DNA of 22,208 bases from JBKJTP01 sp046590195. GTDB taxonomy: Bacteria; Bacteroidota; Ignavibacteria; Palsa-1295. Position 1 is the first letter of the stretch. Each line of letters opens with the position of its first letter. The stretch covers positions 1 to 22,208 of the forward strand of contig JBKJTP010000254.1 in NCBI GenBank assembly GCA_046590195.1, written 5' to 3'. Both the position numbers and the translations under genes were made by a program. The notes below the pieces were generated by a model that was not told where the DNA came from, searched no databases, and saw only the letters and a program-made list of their open reading frames with translations. Of the stretch, positions 1 to 6,952 are shown piece after piece.

Positions 1-869
1 CGAACAGCACGTTTAACAGTGTTCCGCTTGGTGGTGGATATTCTACGTACGGCAAGGTCGCGCAGGATTTTGCTGGGACCTACTGGGTAGGTACCGAAAG
101 CAATACAAATCCAGCACCATATGGTCTATTCTTTTACACCTCCAGCGGCTTGAACGGTTCGCTTTTCGGCGGACCTGGAGGAATTCTCAGCTCCGCTTCT
201 GTCAACGCGCTCGTCGTCGATCAGGATAATGCTCTTTGGGTTGGCTCGAGTGCAGGTCTGCAGATCATTGCTGACATCTACAAAGCCACATCACCGAATC
301 CCAAGTTTACAGCGATCCGCAAGGTGCCATTCGTCGAGGAACAGTTCGTCCGAGCGATCGCAGTTGATGGCGTTGGGAATAAGTGGCTCGGCACCGACAA
401 TGGCATCTTCGTAGTTTCCGCTGACGGCACTGATTCCGTCGCAAGATTCACCAAGGATAATAGCCCGCTGATCGACAACACCGTCAAGAGCATCGCGATC
501 GACACACGCAGGGGCGAAGCATACATCGGGACGGAAAGAGGGATATCACGCGTGAGCACGATCTTCAAGCAAGGTGAATCGGATTATTCCGGTATCCTTG
601 TTTATCCGAATCCTGTCGTGCAAACTCTTGAAAGTCAGCCGAGCGTTTTTATTCGCGGATTAGTTGGTGGGTCGCAGGTCAATATCTACACGTCAAGCGG
701 AAGGCTCGTCGCCTCGATCGATGGCAAGGATCTCGGTGGCATTGTCACGTGGAACGGCCGTGACGGTAATGGCGATCTGCTTCCGAGCGGTGTTTACCTT
801 GTTAGTGCGACTTCTGTGGATTCTCCTGATCGAGGCGAAGCAAAATTTGTTCTGATACGTAAAGAGTAG
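1..869 (+). CDS. Secreted two-component-regulator-propeller protein with T9SS C-terminal sorting domain (5' end outside window)
   Basis: The frame is open from the first complete codon (position 3) to TAG at 867-869, so this is the last 288 residues of a longer protein. It contains several beta-propeller blades of the regulator-propeller type, each with a W/Y-[VI]-G-T/S core: TYWVGTE, ALWVGSSAGLQII, NKWLGTDNGIFVV and EAYIGTERGISRVS. About 85 residues at the C-terminus form a typical T9SS type A sorting domain (VYPNP, then VNIYTSSGRLV, then LPSGVYLV, ending in a basic tail). By family knowledge the protein is exported across the outer membrane and either anchored or released; no enzymatic domain is visible in this part. 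The TTG at 150 is an internal codon, not a start. FmdB follows 28 nt downstream on the same strand. The family call is fairly secure; the ligand or role is unknown. Confidence 0.85.
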   Translation, partial: NSTFNSVPLGGGYSTYGKVAQDFAGTYWVGTESNTNPAPYGLFFYTSSGLNGSLFGGPGGILSSASVNALVVDQDNALWVGSSAGLQIIADIYKATSPNPKFTAIRKVPFVEEQFVRAIAVDGVGNKWLGTDNGIFVVSADGTDSVARFTKDNSPLIDNTVKSIAIDTRRGEAYIGTERGISRVSTIFKQGESDYSGILVYPNPVVQTLESQPSVFIRGLVGGSQVNIYTSSGRLVASIDGKDLGGIVTWNGRDGNGDLLPSGVYLVSATSVDSPDRGEAKFVLIRKE

Positions 870-897
870 AAGAACTACAATCGAGAAGCAATAGACT

Positions 898-1254
898 ATG
901 CCTACGTACGAATACCGCTGCACTGAGTGCGGGGAGAGAACAGAAGCTTTTCAGCGGATGTCCGATGCGGCGCTGACCACGTGCCCATCGTGTCAGAAAG
1001 AAGCGCTACAGCGTGTCGTCTCTGGTGGCGCAGGTGTGTTGTATAAGGGTGAAGGCTGGTACGTGACAGACTACTCAAAGAAATCGAGCGGTGGTAAGGA
1101 GCCTTCCCCGACCCCATCCTCAGCATCAACTTCGACAACGGGATCGTCGGAAAGTGGCGCAGCACCTAGCGCGGCTCCTGCCAATCCACCCGCGCCGAGC
1201 TCGGCCACGTCAACGACAAAGGACACTTCGTCATCGAGTACTAAGAGCAGCTAG
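898..1254 (+). CDS. FmdB-family zinc-ribbon protein with long Ser/Thr/Pro/Ala tail
   Basis: A 118-residue protein starting MPTYEYRC. The first 60 residues match the FmdB/CxxC_CxxC_SSSS putative regulatory family: two CxxC knuckles (C8/C11 and C29/C32) form a zinc ribbon, followed by the usual SGGAGVLYKGEGWYVTDY stretch. From about residue 61 to the end the sequence is low-complexity Ser/Thr/Pro/Ala/Gly, about half the protein and longer than the short tails I usually associate with this family. The molecular function of FmdB proteins is poorly defined; a link to amidase/formamidase regulation comes from old work on one member. The gene lies 28 nt after the propeller gene and could share its transcript. 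I see no signal peptide, so it is probably cytoplasmic. Confidence 0.88.
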   Translation: MPTYEYRCTECGERTEAFQRMSDAALTTCPSCQKEALQRVVSGGAGVLYKGEGWYVTDYSKKSSGGKEPSPTPSSASTSTTGSSESGAAPSAAPANPPAPSSATSTTKDTSSSSTKSS

Positions 1255-1302
1255 TGTGAGCTCGCTATGATCCCTCGCACTAACCGACGGTGATCGCTCA
1301 AG

Positions 1303-2586
1303 CTATGGTCTATGGTCGACAATTACTGTCACCCTCCTTACTCCAGAGTTATCCCATAACTCTAGGTGGTACACGCCACTTAGCATGGCCTCTGTAGAGA
1401 TCCTGCCTTCACGCAGTTGCGCTGGCATCAGTCTCCCAGCCAGATCGTAAAGCCTTGCGTCCTTCGTGTTCTCTGGCACTTGAATCCAGCCGTTTGCTGG
1501 GTTCGGATAGGTCACGGTAGGCTCTGATGAACTCTGATCTACACTCGCCGGAAGCTGTCTCCAGCGATTGATATGGCTCCAAAGAACCTCGTCGAAGGAG
1601 GACGGCCCAAAGAGCCCATCACCAGGATCATCTCCCAACCGCACGATCACTAGCTTTTGCGACGGGACGACGTAGATCTTCTGGTCGTTTTTCCCCATGG
1701 CAGCATACATATCATGAGGAGCTTCAGGGTTGAGCGTTCTGCTGAATCGAAGTGTTGATTGAGGGATCATCAACGTATCTTTGCCATTCAACCAGGTGAG
1801 TAGTCCGTAGCCAGGATTCATTGGCTGAGATGAGATGGTCATGCTATCGAAGTAGCTACGACTCTTCAATAGTGTATCGCCATCCCAAACTCCACCGTTC
1901 AACATCAACAACCCAAACCGTGCAGCCACTCGGGGCTTGCTCACAAAAACATTTCCTGCCCACAGTCCATAGATCCCAGTCTTCACGCTCAAATTCTGGG
2001 TAGTGAAATTTTGGAAGGTCTTGCCGGAAGCACTCGCAACGACCGAATGGGTTAGCAGGTAAGGTGCATTATGATAATACCACAAGGTCCCTGCGTCGGC
2101 CTTGTAAGATAAGCATGCAGGATCAGTGCAGTCGGGATCCACGACCTGCCCGTTCAATCCGCTGCTCATGGTAAGCAGATTCCAGACTTTGATCTTGTCT
2201 TCCTGTTCCGAAGTGCAACTTGTCCAGTTTGCACCCAGATGATCGGATACTTTATCTCCGATCTCCAGTAATCCTTGATCCTGAGCTTGCCCTACCAAGA
2301 ACGCCGCTAGCGTTTTCCCAGCCGAGGCCCAGTACCAGAAGGAGTCAGCATCAAAGCTTCCGAAGTATTTTTCCTTAACGATCTTCCCGTCATGCAGCAC
2401 AAGAAAGGCCTTGCTGCCCTTTGATGCTAGGAAGGTGTAAAGACTGTCCGTATAGCCGATGTCGTAGGGGAAGGACTCATAACTTGCCTCATCCCATGTA
2501 TTGCCGATGATCGGGGGGAAGTAACTCACTTGGGCATTAACCGAGTTTGTGAGCAGGAGTGAGAGAATGATCAACAGGATCCTCAT
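1303..2586 (-). CDS. Secreted beta-lactamase-family serine hydrolase with T9SS sorting domain
   Basis: 427 residues. A clear Sec signal peptide (MRILLIILSLLLTNSVNAQ) precedes a penicillin-binding-protein/class C beta-lactamase fold. The nucleophile motif SxxK is S88-A-G-K91, the LLTMSSGL signature spans about 137-144, and the second motif YxN is Y171-H-N173. The third motif region appears to be around AAMGKNDQKIYVVP. From about residue 355 a T9SS domain follows (VTYPNPANG, ARLYDLAGRLM, MLSGVYHLEL). The mature domain has three Cys (124, 153, 158). By family knowledge such proteins are esterases, D-Ala-D-Ala peptidases or beta-lactamase relatives; the substrate cannot be told from sequence. The ATG at 2584-2586 is directly before the signal peptide. 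It faces FmdB tail to tail with only 48 nt between, and a strong hairpin lies upstream at 2722-2753. Confidence 0.88.
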   Translation of the reverse strand: MRILLIILSLLLTNSVNAQVSYFPPIIGNTWDEASYESFPYDIGYTDSLYTFLASKGSKAFLVLHDGKIVKEKYFGSFDADSFWYWASAGKTLAAFLVGQAQDQGLLEIGDKVSDHLGANWTSCTSEQEDKIKVWNLLTMSSGLNGQVVDPDCTDPACLSYKADAGTLWYYHNAPYLLTHSVVASASGKTFQNFTTQNLSVKTGIYGLWAGNVFVSKPRVAARFGLLMLNGGVWDGDTLLKSRSYFDSMTISSQPMNPGYGLLTWLNGKDTLMIPQSTLRFSRTLNPEAPHDMYAAMGKNDQKIYVVPSQKLVIVRLGDDPGDGLFGPSSFDEVLWSHINRWRQLPASVDQSSSEPTVTYPNPANGWIQVPENTKDARLYDLAGRLMPAQLREGRISTEAMLSGVYHLELWDNSGVRRVTVIVDHRP

Positions 2587-2721
2587 AGTCTAGCGTTTTA
2601 AATTTAGCTTTTCGATACTCAGACAGATTTCTCAACGCAAAGTTTAATAGGCAAAGTTTTAGATGTGGCGAACCGTGGTAACTTCTTGAGGTAGGCAATA
2701 TTCAATAGGTCAGTTTAAAAT

Positions 2722-2753
2722 GAAAAAGGCAACGCATAAGCGTTGCCTTTTTC
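2722..2753 (-). terminator. Rho-independent terminator, possibly bidirectional
   Basis: A perfect 14-bp inverted repeat (GAAAAAGGCAACGC / GCGTTGCCTTTTTC) with an ATAA loop. The GC core is flanked by A5 on one side and T5 on the other, so it can terminate on either strand. It lies about 40 nt past the stop of the 71-aa minus-strand gene and before the serine hydrolase, so on the minus strand it separates those two transcripts. Confidence 0.85.
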
Positions 2754-2792
2754 GTCGAGAAGTGGGAGCAGTGCTGGATCTGGATAGATCTC

Positions 2793-3008
2793 TTAGTTCT
2801 GCTGGAAGTGGTTCAGCGGCTTGCCACTTGGGTACTCAAGTCCCAGGTCACTGTAAAGCTCTTTGAGGTTGCGCGAGTTGTAATCGCGGCGTGTGATCTT
2901 CATTCCAGTCCTTGAGAGTCGGTTCAATTCCTCTACCTTGTCATCCTGCATGCGATCGAGGCTACCCGAAAGCGCTTGCTCCATTTTCTCTTTGAGTGAT
3001 TCTCCCAT
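2793..3008 (-). CDS. Small charged hypothetical protein, 71 aa
   Basis: I do not recognise a family. The protein begins MGESLKEKMEQALSGSLDRM and is rich in Glu, Lys, Arg and Asp. The first half should form one long amphipathic helix and the second half holds ITRRDYNSRNLKELYSDLGL, another likely helix. There are no Cys, no signal peptide and no membrane segment, so it should be cytoplasmic. An AAAGAG sequence just upstream of the ATG is a reasonable ribosome-binding site, and a good terminator follows the gene, which supports a real unit. It lies 157 nt downstream of the two kinase-like genes on the same strand and may be transcribed with them or from its own promoter. Confidence 0.6.
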   Translation of the reverse strand: MGESLKEKMEQALSGSLDRMQDDKVEELNRLSRTGMKITRRDYNSRNLKELYSDLGLEYPSGKPLNHFQQN

Positions 3009-3165
3009 GTTCTCTTTCTATTGTCAATAAACGTATAAACGGACATGTTCTTGATGAACCGATATCGACTCATCTTTTTGCTACAGCCGCGAAAAACAGG
3101 CTGTTGAAACGGATAGTTGCAACAGTTCGGTAATGTGAGACTGGGCTAATCGGGGCGCTGCGAAG

Positions 3166-3954
3166 CTACAAAATTGCCTTTATCGTCTTTTTTAGCTTCT
3201 TATTCACCTCTTCGATCGAGAGCGAATCAGTGTCGACTGTCGCAAAGCCGAACTCCTCGGACATCTTGCGAAACTCGTTGAGCATCCGCTTCTGGTAATT
3301 AATGAAGCTATCGTAGTAGTCGCGCCCGAGCTTCATATCCATACCAGACTCCCAGTAATCGAGGATTTCCTTCGTGACCCCCTCTTCCTCCATTTTCTGG
3401 TAGTATGGGTCGTATGTGAGTACGCGACGGACCAGCGTATCGATCGGTGCATCGAGATAGATCACGATATCTGGCAAAAGTCCAAACCCAAAGACTCCGT
3501 GGACCCAGGTCTTCTCAGCTCCTCGGACGATCGCGCGTGCGAAAGCGGTGTACATGTATCGATCCGCAAGTACAATAAATCCCGCTTTGAGCGCAGGGAT
3601 GATCTGGTTCTCCAGCCGGTCAGCAAAGTCGGCTGCATAGAGGAGCGTGAAGGTATTCACACTCAGTCCGTGTCCCTCCTTGGCTCGGTCGATCGCTTCG
3701 CCAAGCAGCGGCGATCGCGTGAAGCCCGTGGTCATTACTGCATAGCCTTCGAGTTCGAGCCAGTTGTGAAGCTCATTGATGTGCGTCGAACGCCCAACGC
3801 CGTCGGTACCCTCGATCACGACGAGCTTGCCGATCAGATCTTTAGCGTCGATGTAGGGGAGACCCTCACCAAAAAAGAGCTTCTCTTTTCTTGTGATGAC
3901 CTTCTTCTTCTTGCTGACTTCAGCAATGATCTGAGAATCTGTTTGAATGGCCAT
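3166..3954 (-). CDS. Thymidylate-kinase-like P-loop protein with Walker A Lys replaced by Arg
   Basis: 262 residues against about 205-215 for ordinary dTMP kinase. After a basic N-terminal extension (about 42 residues, KKKKVITRKEK) comes KLVVIEGTDGVGRSTH: the Walker A motif with R55 where Lys is expected (codon CGT on the coding strand). DRY at 131-133 corresponds to the DR[Y/H] motif of the thymidylate kinase superfamily, and LYAADFADRLENQI matches the TMK helix before it. The REPGGT loop that normally follows strand 2 is absent; TGFTRSPLLGEAID stands there instead. A signature shared with the upstream paralogue runs around 201-230 (ESGMDMKLG, SFINYQKRML). The gene starts 2 nt after the stop of that paralogue, so the two are almost certainly co-transcribed and probably translationally coupled. 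Substrate unknown; it could be a regulatory subunit or an active kinase using Arg. Confidence 0.82.
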   Translation of the reverse strand: MAIQTDSQIIAEVSKKKKVITRKEKLFFGEGLPYIDAKDLIGKLVVIEGTDGVGRSTHINELHNWLELEGYAVMTTGFTRSPLLGEAIDRAKEGHGLSVNTFTLLYAADFADRLENQIIPALKAGFIVLADRYMYTAFARAIVRGAEKTWVHGVFGFGLLPDIVIYLDAPIDTLVRRVLTYDPYYQKMEEEGVTKEILDYWESGMDMKLGRDYYDSFINYQKRMLNEFRKMSEEFGFATVDTDSLSIEEVNKKLKKTIKAIL

Positions 3955-3956
3955 GA

Positions 3957-4763
3957 TCAGGTCTCGATATGATTGTCAGGGTCAAGAGAGTAAACTTCCT
4001 CTGGTCGCGGGACGTCCACCAACGGCTTCGGCTTGTAATTCTCAAGCATTTTGTTCACGTATGCACGCATGATCGCTTGCTGCTCATGGATCGGCTGAGT
4101 CGCATCCATCTGCGTCAAGCCATATTCGCCGCTGATCTTCACGTACTCTTCAAGGATGCGCCCTTGAAAGATCTTGAAGCTCTCTTTGATATCCGAATGA
4201 AGCCCGAGGTCCATTCCAGCCTCATGGAATTTGATCTCCGCTCGGCCACTGAGTATGCGCTTGAGACTCACATCGATCGGTACATGGAAGTAAAAGCCAA
4301 TGTCAGGCTTTACTGCGAAGGAATACATGTTCCTCACCCAGTCAGCATGAACTCCACGGACGACATCTCTCGCAAATGCAGTGTAGACATAGCGATCCGC
4401 AAGCACGATCGCGCCAGCCTTTAGCGGAGGAAGGATATATCGTGTGAAGCGGTCGGCGAAATCGACCCCATGAAGAATGCTGAATGTGGTTGGGGTCAGC
4501 AGGTTCTTCTTCTTACCACGCTTGGTCGTCTCCTTGACCAGGGCGGATGAATTCCACTCTGTATAGAACACATTGTACCCCTGGGCGCGAAGGTACTTCT
4601 TCAGCAGATCGATCTGGGTCGATTTGCCGCTGCCATCGATCCCTTCGACGATGATGAGTTTGCCGCTATACGGATGAGATTCGTGGAGACTCTCACGAAG
4701 TCGCTTTGTCGCTGTTTGAACGGCGGCGCTCGGAAGCGCCGGAGGTGCTGGACTATCTGCCAC
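3957..4763 (-). CDS. Thymidylate-kinase-like protein with intact Walker A
   Basis: 268 residues. An Ala/Pro-rich then basic N-terminal stretch (about 34 residues) precedes KLIIVEGIDGSGKSTQ, a canonical P-loop (G41 to T49, with K47). LADRYVYTAFARDVVRG (DRY at 123-125) is nearly identical to the paralogue downstream, as are LHGVDFADRF and the GMDLGL...SFKIFQGRILEEY segment. The REPGGT loop of standard dTMP kinases is missing; TEWNSSALVKET takes its place, so automatic naming as tmk may be wrong about substrate. The C-terminus is extended with Pro and acidic residues. Start: GTG at 4761-4763, with no clear Shine-Dalgarno. It is the first gene of the tandem pair, and its upstream region holds a 16-bp palindrome. 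Most likely a nucleoside-monophosphate kinase or relative, perhaps working as a heteromer with its partner. Confidence 0.83.
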   Translation of the reverse strand: MADSPAPPALPSAAVQTATKRLRESLHESHPYSGKLIIVEGIDGSGKSTQIDLLKKYLRAQGYNVFYTEWNSSALVKETTKRGKKKNLLTPTTFSILHGVDFADRFTRYILPPLKAGAIVLADRYVYTAFARDVVRGVHADWVRNMYSFAVKPDIGFYFHVPIDVSLKRILSGRAEIKFHEAGMDLGLHSDIKESFKIFQGRILEEYVKISGEYGLTQMDATQPIHEQQAIMRAYVNKMLENYKPKPLVDVPRPEEVYSLDPDNHIET

Positions 4764-4885
4764 GGGGGAATAGAAAATTGATTGTGATGACCGATAACAC
4801 GGCCCCGCATTATTGGGTCACCTGGTTGGCATTATGAAATTGTTATCCTGACCAAATGTTTTCACCTGTGCACTTAAATCTATAG

Positions 4886-4901
4886 GCGTCAAATTTGACG
4901 C
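4886..4901. promoter_or_regulatory. 16-bp perfect palindrome between divergent genes (candidate operator)
   Basis: GCGTCAAATTTGACGC is perfectly self-complementary. It lies in the 205-nt divergent region between the kinase pair (minus, starts at 4763) and the 90-aa/amidase pair (plus, starts at 4969). Its position and symmetry suit a dimeric repressor or activator site. I cannot assign a known regulator. Confidence 0.45.
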
Positions 4902-4968
4902 ATCATTACTAAAGCGCTCGGCAGGGCCAAAGTATTGCCATTTTGCAACAAAGACTGAGCTTAAGTTA

Positions 4969-5241
4969 ATGCGAAATCTCAGACTCCGTCACTCCCCGGA
5001 AGGGCTTGATATGAATATCGCCTTCGCGTTGTCCGAAGATGTGATCGGTACGAAGGATCGGTTTGGCGAGCATCTTGTGCTGGAGATCAGCTTAGAGGTC
5101 GATCATTCCACGCTGACTGTCCGAAGTCCGCGCGAGGGCGTGGTGGTTTGCGCTGAGGTTGGTGGCCCGGTTTATGAAGCTTTTCCTTTAGCAATAAGAG
5201 ACGTATTTTACAAGTGGCAGGAATACAAAAGCAAGTTTTGA
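4969..5241 (+). CDS. Hypothetical protein, 90 aa, overlapping the amidase gene
   Basis: Family not recognised. The protein begins MRNLRLRHSPEGLDM; the middle (EHLVLEISLEVDHSTLTVRS) alternates hydrophobic and polar residues like beta strands, and the C-terminus (AIRDVFYKWQEYKSKF) looks helical. There is no signal peptide, membrane span or Cys cluster beyond a single Cys. The ATG at 4969 follows an AT-rich leader; I see no strong Shine-Dalgarno. The 3' end overlaps the annotated GTG start of the amidase lipoprotein by 28 nt, or abuts it if a later start is used, which suggests translational coupling. It may be an accessory or immunity-like partner of the amidase, but that is only context. Confidence 0.6.
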   Translation: MRNLRLRHSPEGLDMNIAFALSEDVIGTKDRFGEHLVLEISLEVDHSTLTVRSPREGVVVCAEVGGPVYEAFPLAIRDVFYKWQEYKSKF

Positions 5242-6848
5242 TCGCGTCCGTGTGGCAGTCCTTTGTTCGGGTAGGTATGCTCGTGCTGGTACTGTTCACC
5301 GCGTCGTGTAGCAAGCCGAAGATCGAGGAAAAGAAGGATGGGACCAGCATAGACTCGAATGGGGTCAAGCCCCCTACAACTGAGGACCGGATCCGCTTGC
5401 GTGTCACCTATCCTGAGAACGGGCAGCCACGGCCTAAGGTCGATTCAAACTTTATCTTTGGGTCGACCGGTGTCGCGGGTGCAAGCCTGTCGATCAATGG
5501 ATTTTCGATCAGCGTAGCGCCAAGTGGAGGCTGGCTGGCGTATCTTCCGCTGCCTGCAGATGGGCGGTACACGATCGTCGCGACGCTCGGCAATGAGACC
5601 GATACTCTTTTGCATAGCTATAGCATCCCTCCGCCGCCAAAGCCCTTGGATCCGAATGCGCCGCAAGTGCTGACTCAACAGTTTGCAACCCCGCTCCGCG
5701 CTCAGATCGTGAAGGGCTCTGATACGCTAGCAACGGGCTCCGACGTAATGGGCGCTGCGCCATCGATCGGTGCTGATCGAAAGTGGTTCTTGCCGCGTGG
5801 CGCAACAATGAAGGCGATCGCTAAGCAAGGTAACAACGTGCAGGTTGCATTCACCGATGGTGTTACTGCGTGGCTGACCGACACGATGATCGTTATCGAC
5901 AGCAGCGCTACGCAAACATTGACAGCTCCACGTGTCGCTGGATTGCCAAGCTTAAACTCATACCCCGGCTACACCGATGTGCGTGTGACATCTGGCTTCG
6001 CCCCATTTTTGATAGAGCAGGACAGCAGGCAGGTGACGCTCACGTTGTACGGATTACAGAGTCCATCGAATATCACTGGTGGCAACTCGCCCGATTCGAT
6101 GGTGTCAGGTCTGAGTTGGAACAGCACGTCGTCAGGCGCGGCTAAGTTGATCATCGCGCTACAACAGCCACTCTGGGGATACAAAGCTTTTTATGACAGT
6201 GATGGCGCAGTGGTATTGCGTATTCGTCGTCCGCCGGTCATCGATTTATCGGCACCATTGAAAGGTAGACGGATCTTGATCGATCCCGGACATCCACCTG
6301 CTGGTGCAACTGGCCCGACCGGGCTAACAGAAGCACAGGCGAATCTCTCGATCTCACTCAGTCTCGCTGAGAAACTGCGTGCGAAAGGCGCAAACGTCAT
6401 CATGACGCGAACTACCGGCCAGGCGCCGCGTAGCATGACAAACACTGCTGTCGATCTCTGGGGAAGAACGGAGATCGCTGTGCAGAACGATGCGGAAGTT
6501 CTGCTATCTGTGCACAATAATGCTTTCCCCGACGGCGTGAATCCGTTTAGGAATGTAGGTACGTCAACCTATTATTTCCATCCGCATTCTAGAGACTTTG
6601 CTCGTGCGATGCAGACAGCGCTCTTGCCTGAAACTGGCTTGAGTGATAAGCTTGCAAATCAACGAAGTCTTGCAGTAGTGCGCCCTACATGGATGCCGGC
6701 GACGCTGACGGAATCGCTTTACATGATGTTCCCCGAGCAGGAGATGATGCTGCGCGATTCGCAGTTCATCGATCGACTTGCTGAAGCGCATGTCAATGGA
6801 TTGGAAGCATTCTTCCGCGAGCGAGGAAGAATGTCGTCGCAGCCTTAA
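5214..6848 (+). CDS. N-acetylmuramoyl-L-alanine amidase (Amidase_3), lipoprotein
   Basis: 544 residues from GTG 5214. The N-terminus carries a lipoprotein signal (VGMLVLVLFTASC, lipobox Cys at residue 32). Later starts at TTG 5238 or ATG 5277 would also leave a lipobox, so the start is uncertain. An Ig-like beta domain (about 50-145), an SH3-like/AMIN-like middle region (about 160-345) and a C-terminal amidase domain follow. The zinc site is visible: H360 in DPGH (357-360), E373 in GLTEAQ, and H434 in LSVHNN; E500 in LTESLYMM is the likely catalytic Glu. By family knowledge it cuts the amide bond between N-acetylmuramic acid and the stem peptide, for septum splitting or wall turnover. The lipid anchor implies a periplasmic, membrane-bound enzyme. 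It is followed by a very long hairpin. The domain call is strong; the physiological role is inferred. Confidence 0.9.
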   Translation: MAGIQKQVLIASVWQSFVRVGMLVLVLFTASCSKPKIEEKKDGTSIDSNGVKPPTTEDRIRLRVTYPENGQPRPKVDSNFIFGSTGVAGASLSINGFSISVAPSGGWLAYLPLPADGRYTIVATLGNETDTLLHSYSIPPPPKPLDPNAPQVLTQQFATPLRAQIVKGSDTLATGSDVMGAAPSIGADRKWFLPRGATMKAIAKQGNNVQVAFTDGVTAWLTDTMIVIDSSATQTLTAPRVAGLPSLNSYPGYTDVRVTSGFAPFLIEQDSRQVTLTLYGLQSPSNITGGNSPDSMVSGLSWNSTSSGAAKLIIALQQPLWGYKAFYDSDGAVVLRIRRPPVIDLSAPLKGRRILIDPGHPPAGATGPTGLTEAQANLSISLSLAEKLRAKGANVIMTRTTGQAPRSMTNTAVDLWGRTEIAVQNDAEVLLSVHNNAFPDGVNPFRNVGTSTYYFHPHSRDFARAMQTALLPETGLSDKLANQRSLAVVRPTWMPATLTESLYMMFPEQEMMLRDSQFIDRLAEAHVNGLEAFFRERGRMSSQP

Positions 6849-6853
6849 GTGTA

Positions 6854-6950
6854 GCACATGCTTTAGCTTGTGTGAAAAAACAAAGCCCGGTATCGATCGC
6901 TCGATCCCGGGCCTTTTATTCTTTTTCACACAAGCAAAAGCATGTTTTGC
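6854..6950. terminator. Long hairpin (about 97 nt) between convergent genes, probable bidirectional terminator
   Basis: The left arm (6856-6896) and right arm (6901-6946) pair almost throughout. The outer block CATGCTTT.GCTTGTGTGAAAAA pairs over 23 positions with one mismatch, a small asymmetric internal loop follows, then GCCCGG.ATCGA pairs with one mismatch around a tight TCGC loop. A-runs on the left and T-runs on the right suit termination in both directions. The amidase stop (6848) and the stop of the small exported gene (6953) flank it closely. Confidence 0.8.
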
Positions 6951-6952
6951 AC

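Noticed and set aside
3083..3125. Alternative hairpins downstream of the kinase pair (ACAGCC/GGCTGT and CTGTTG/CAACAG)
   Set aside because: They overlap and would exclude each other, like an attenuator, but the stems are only 6 bp and there is no T-run or leader peptide.
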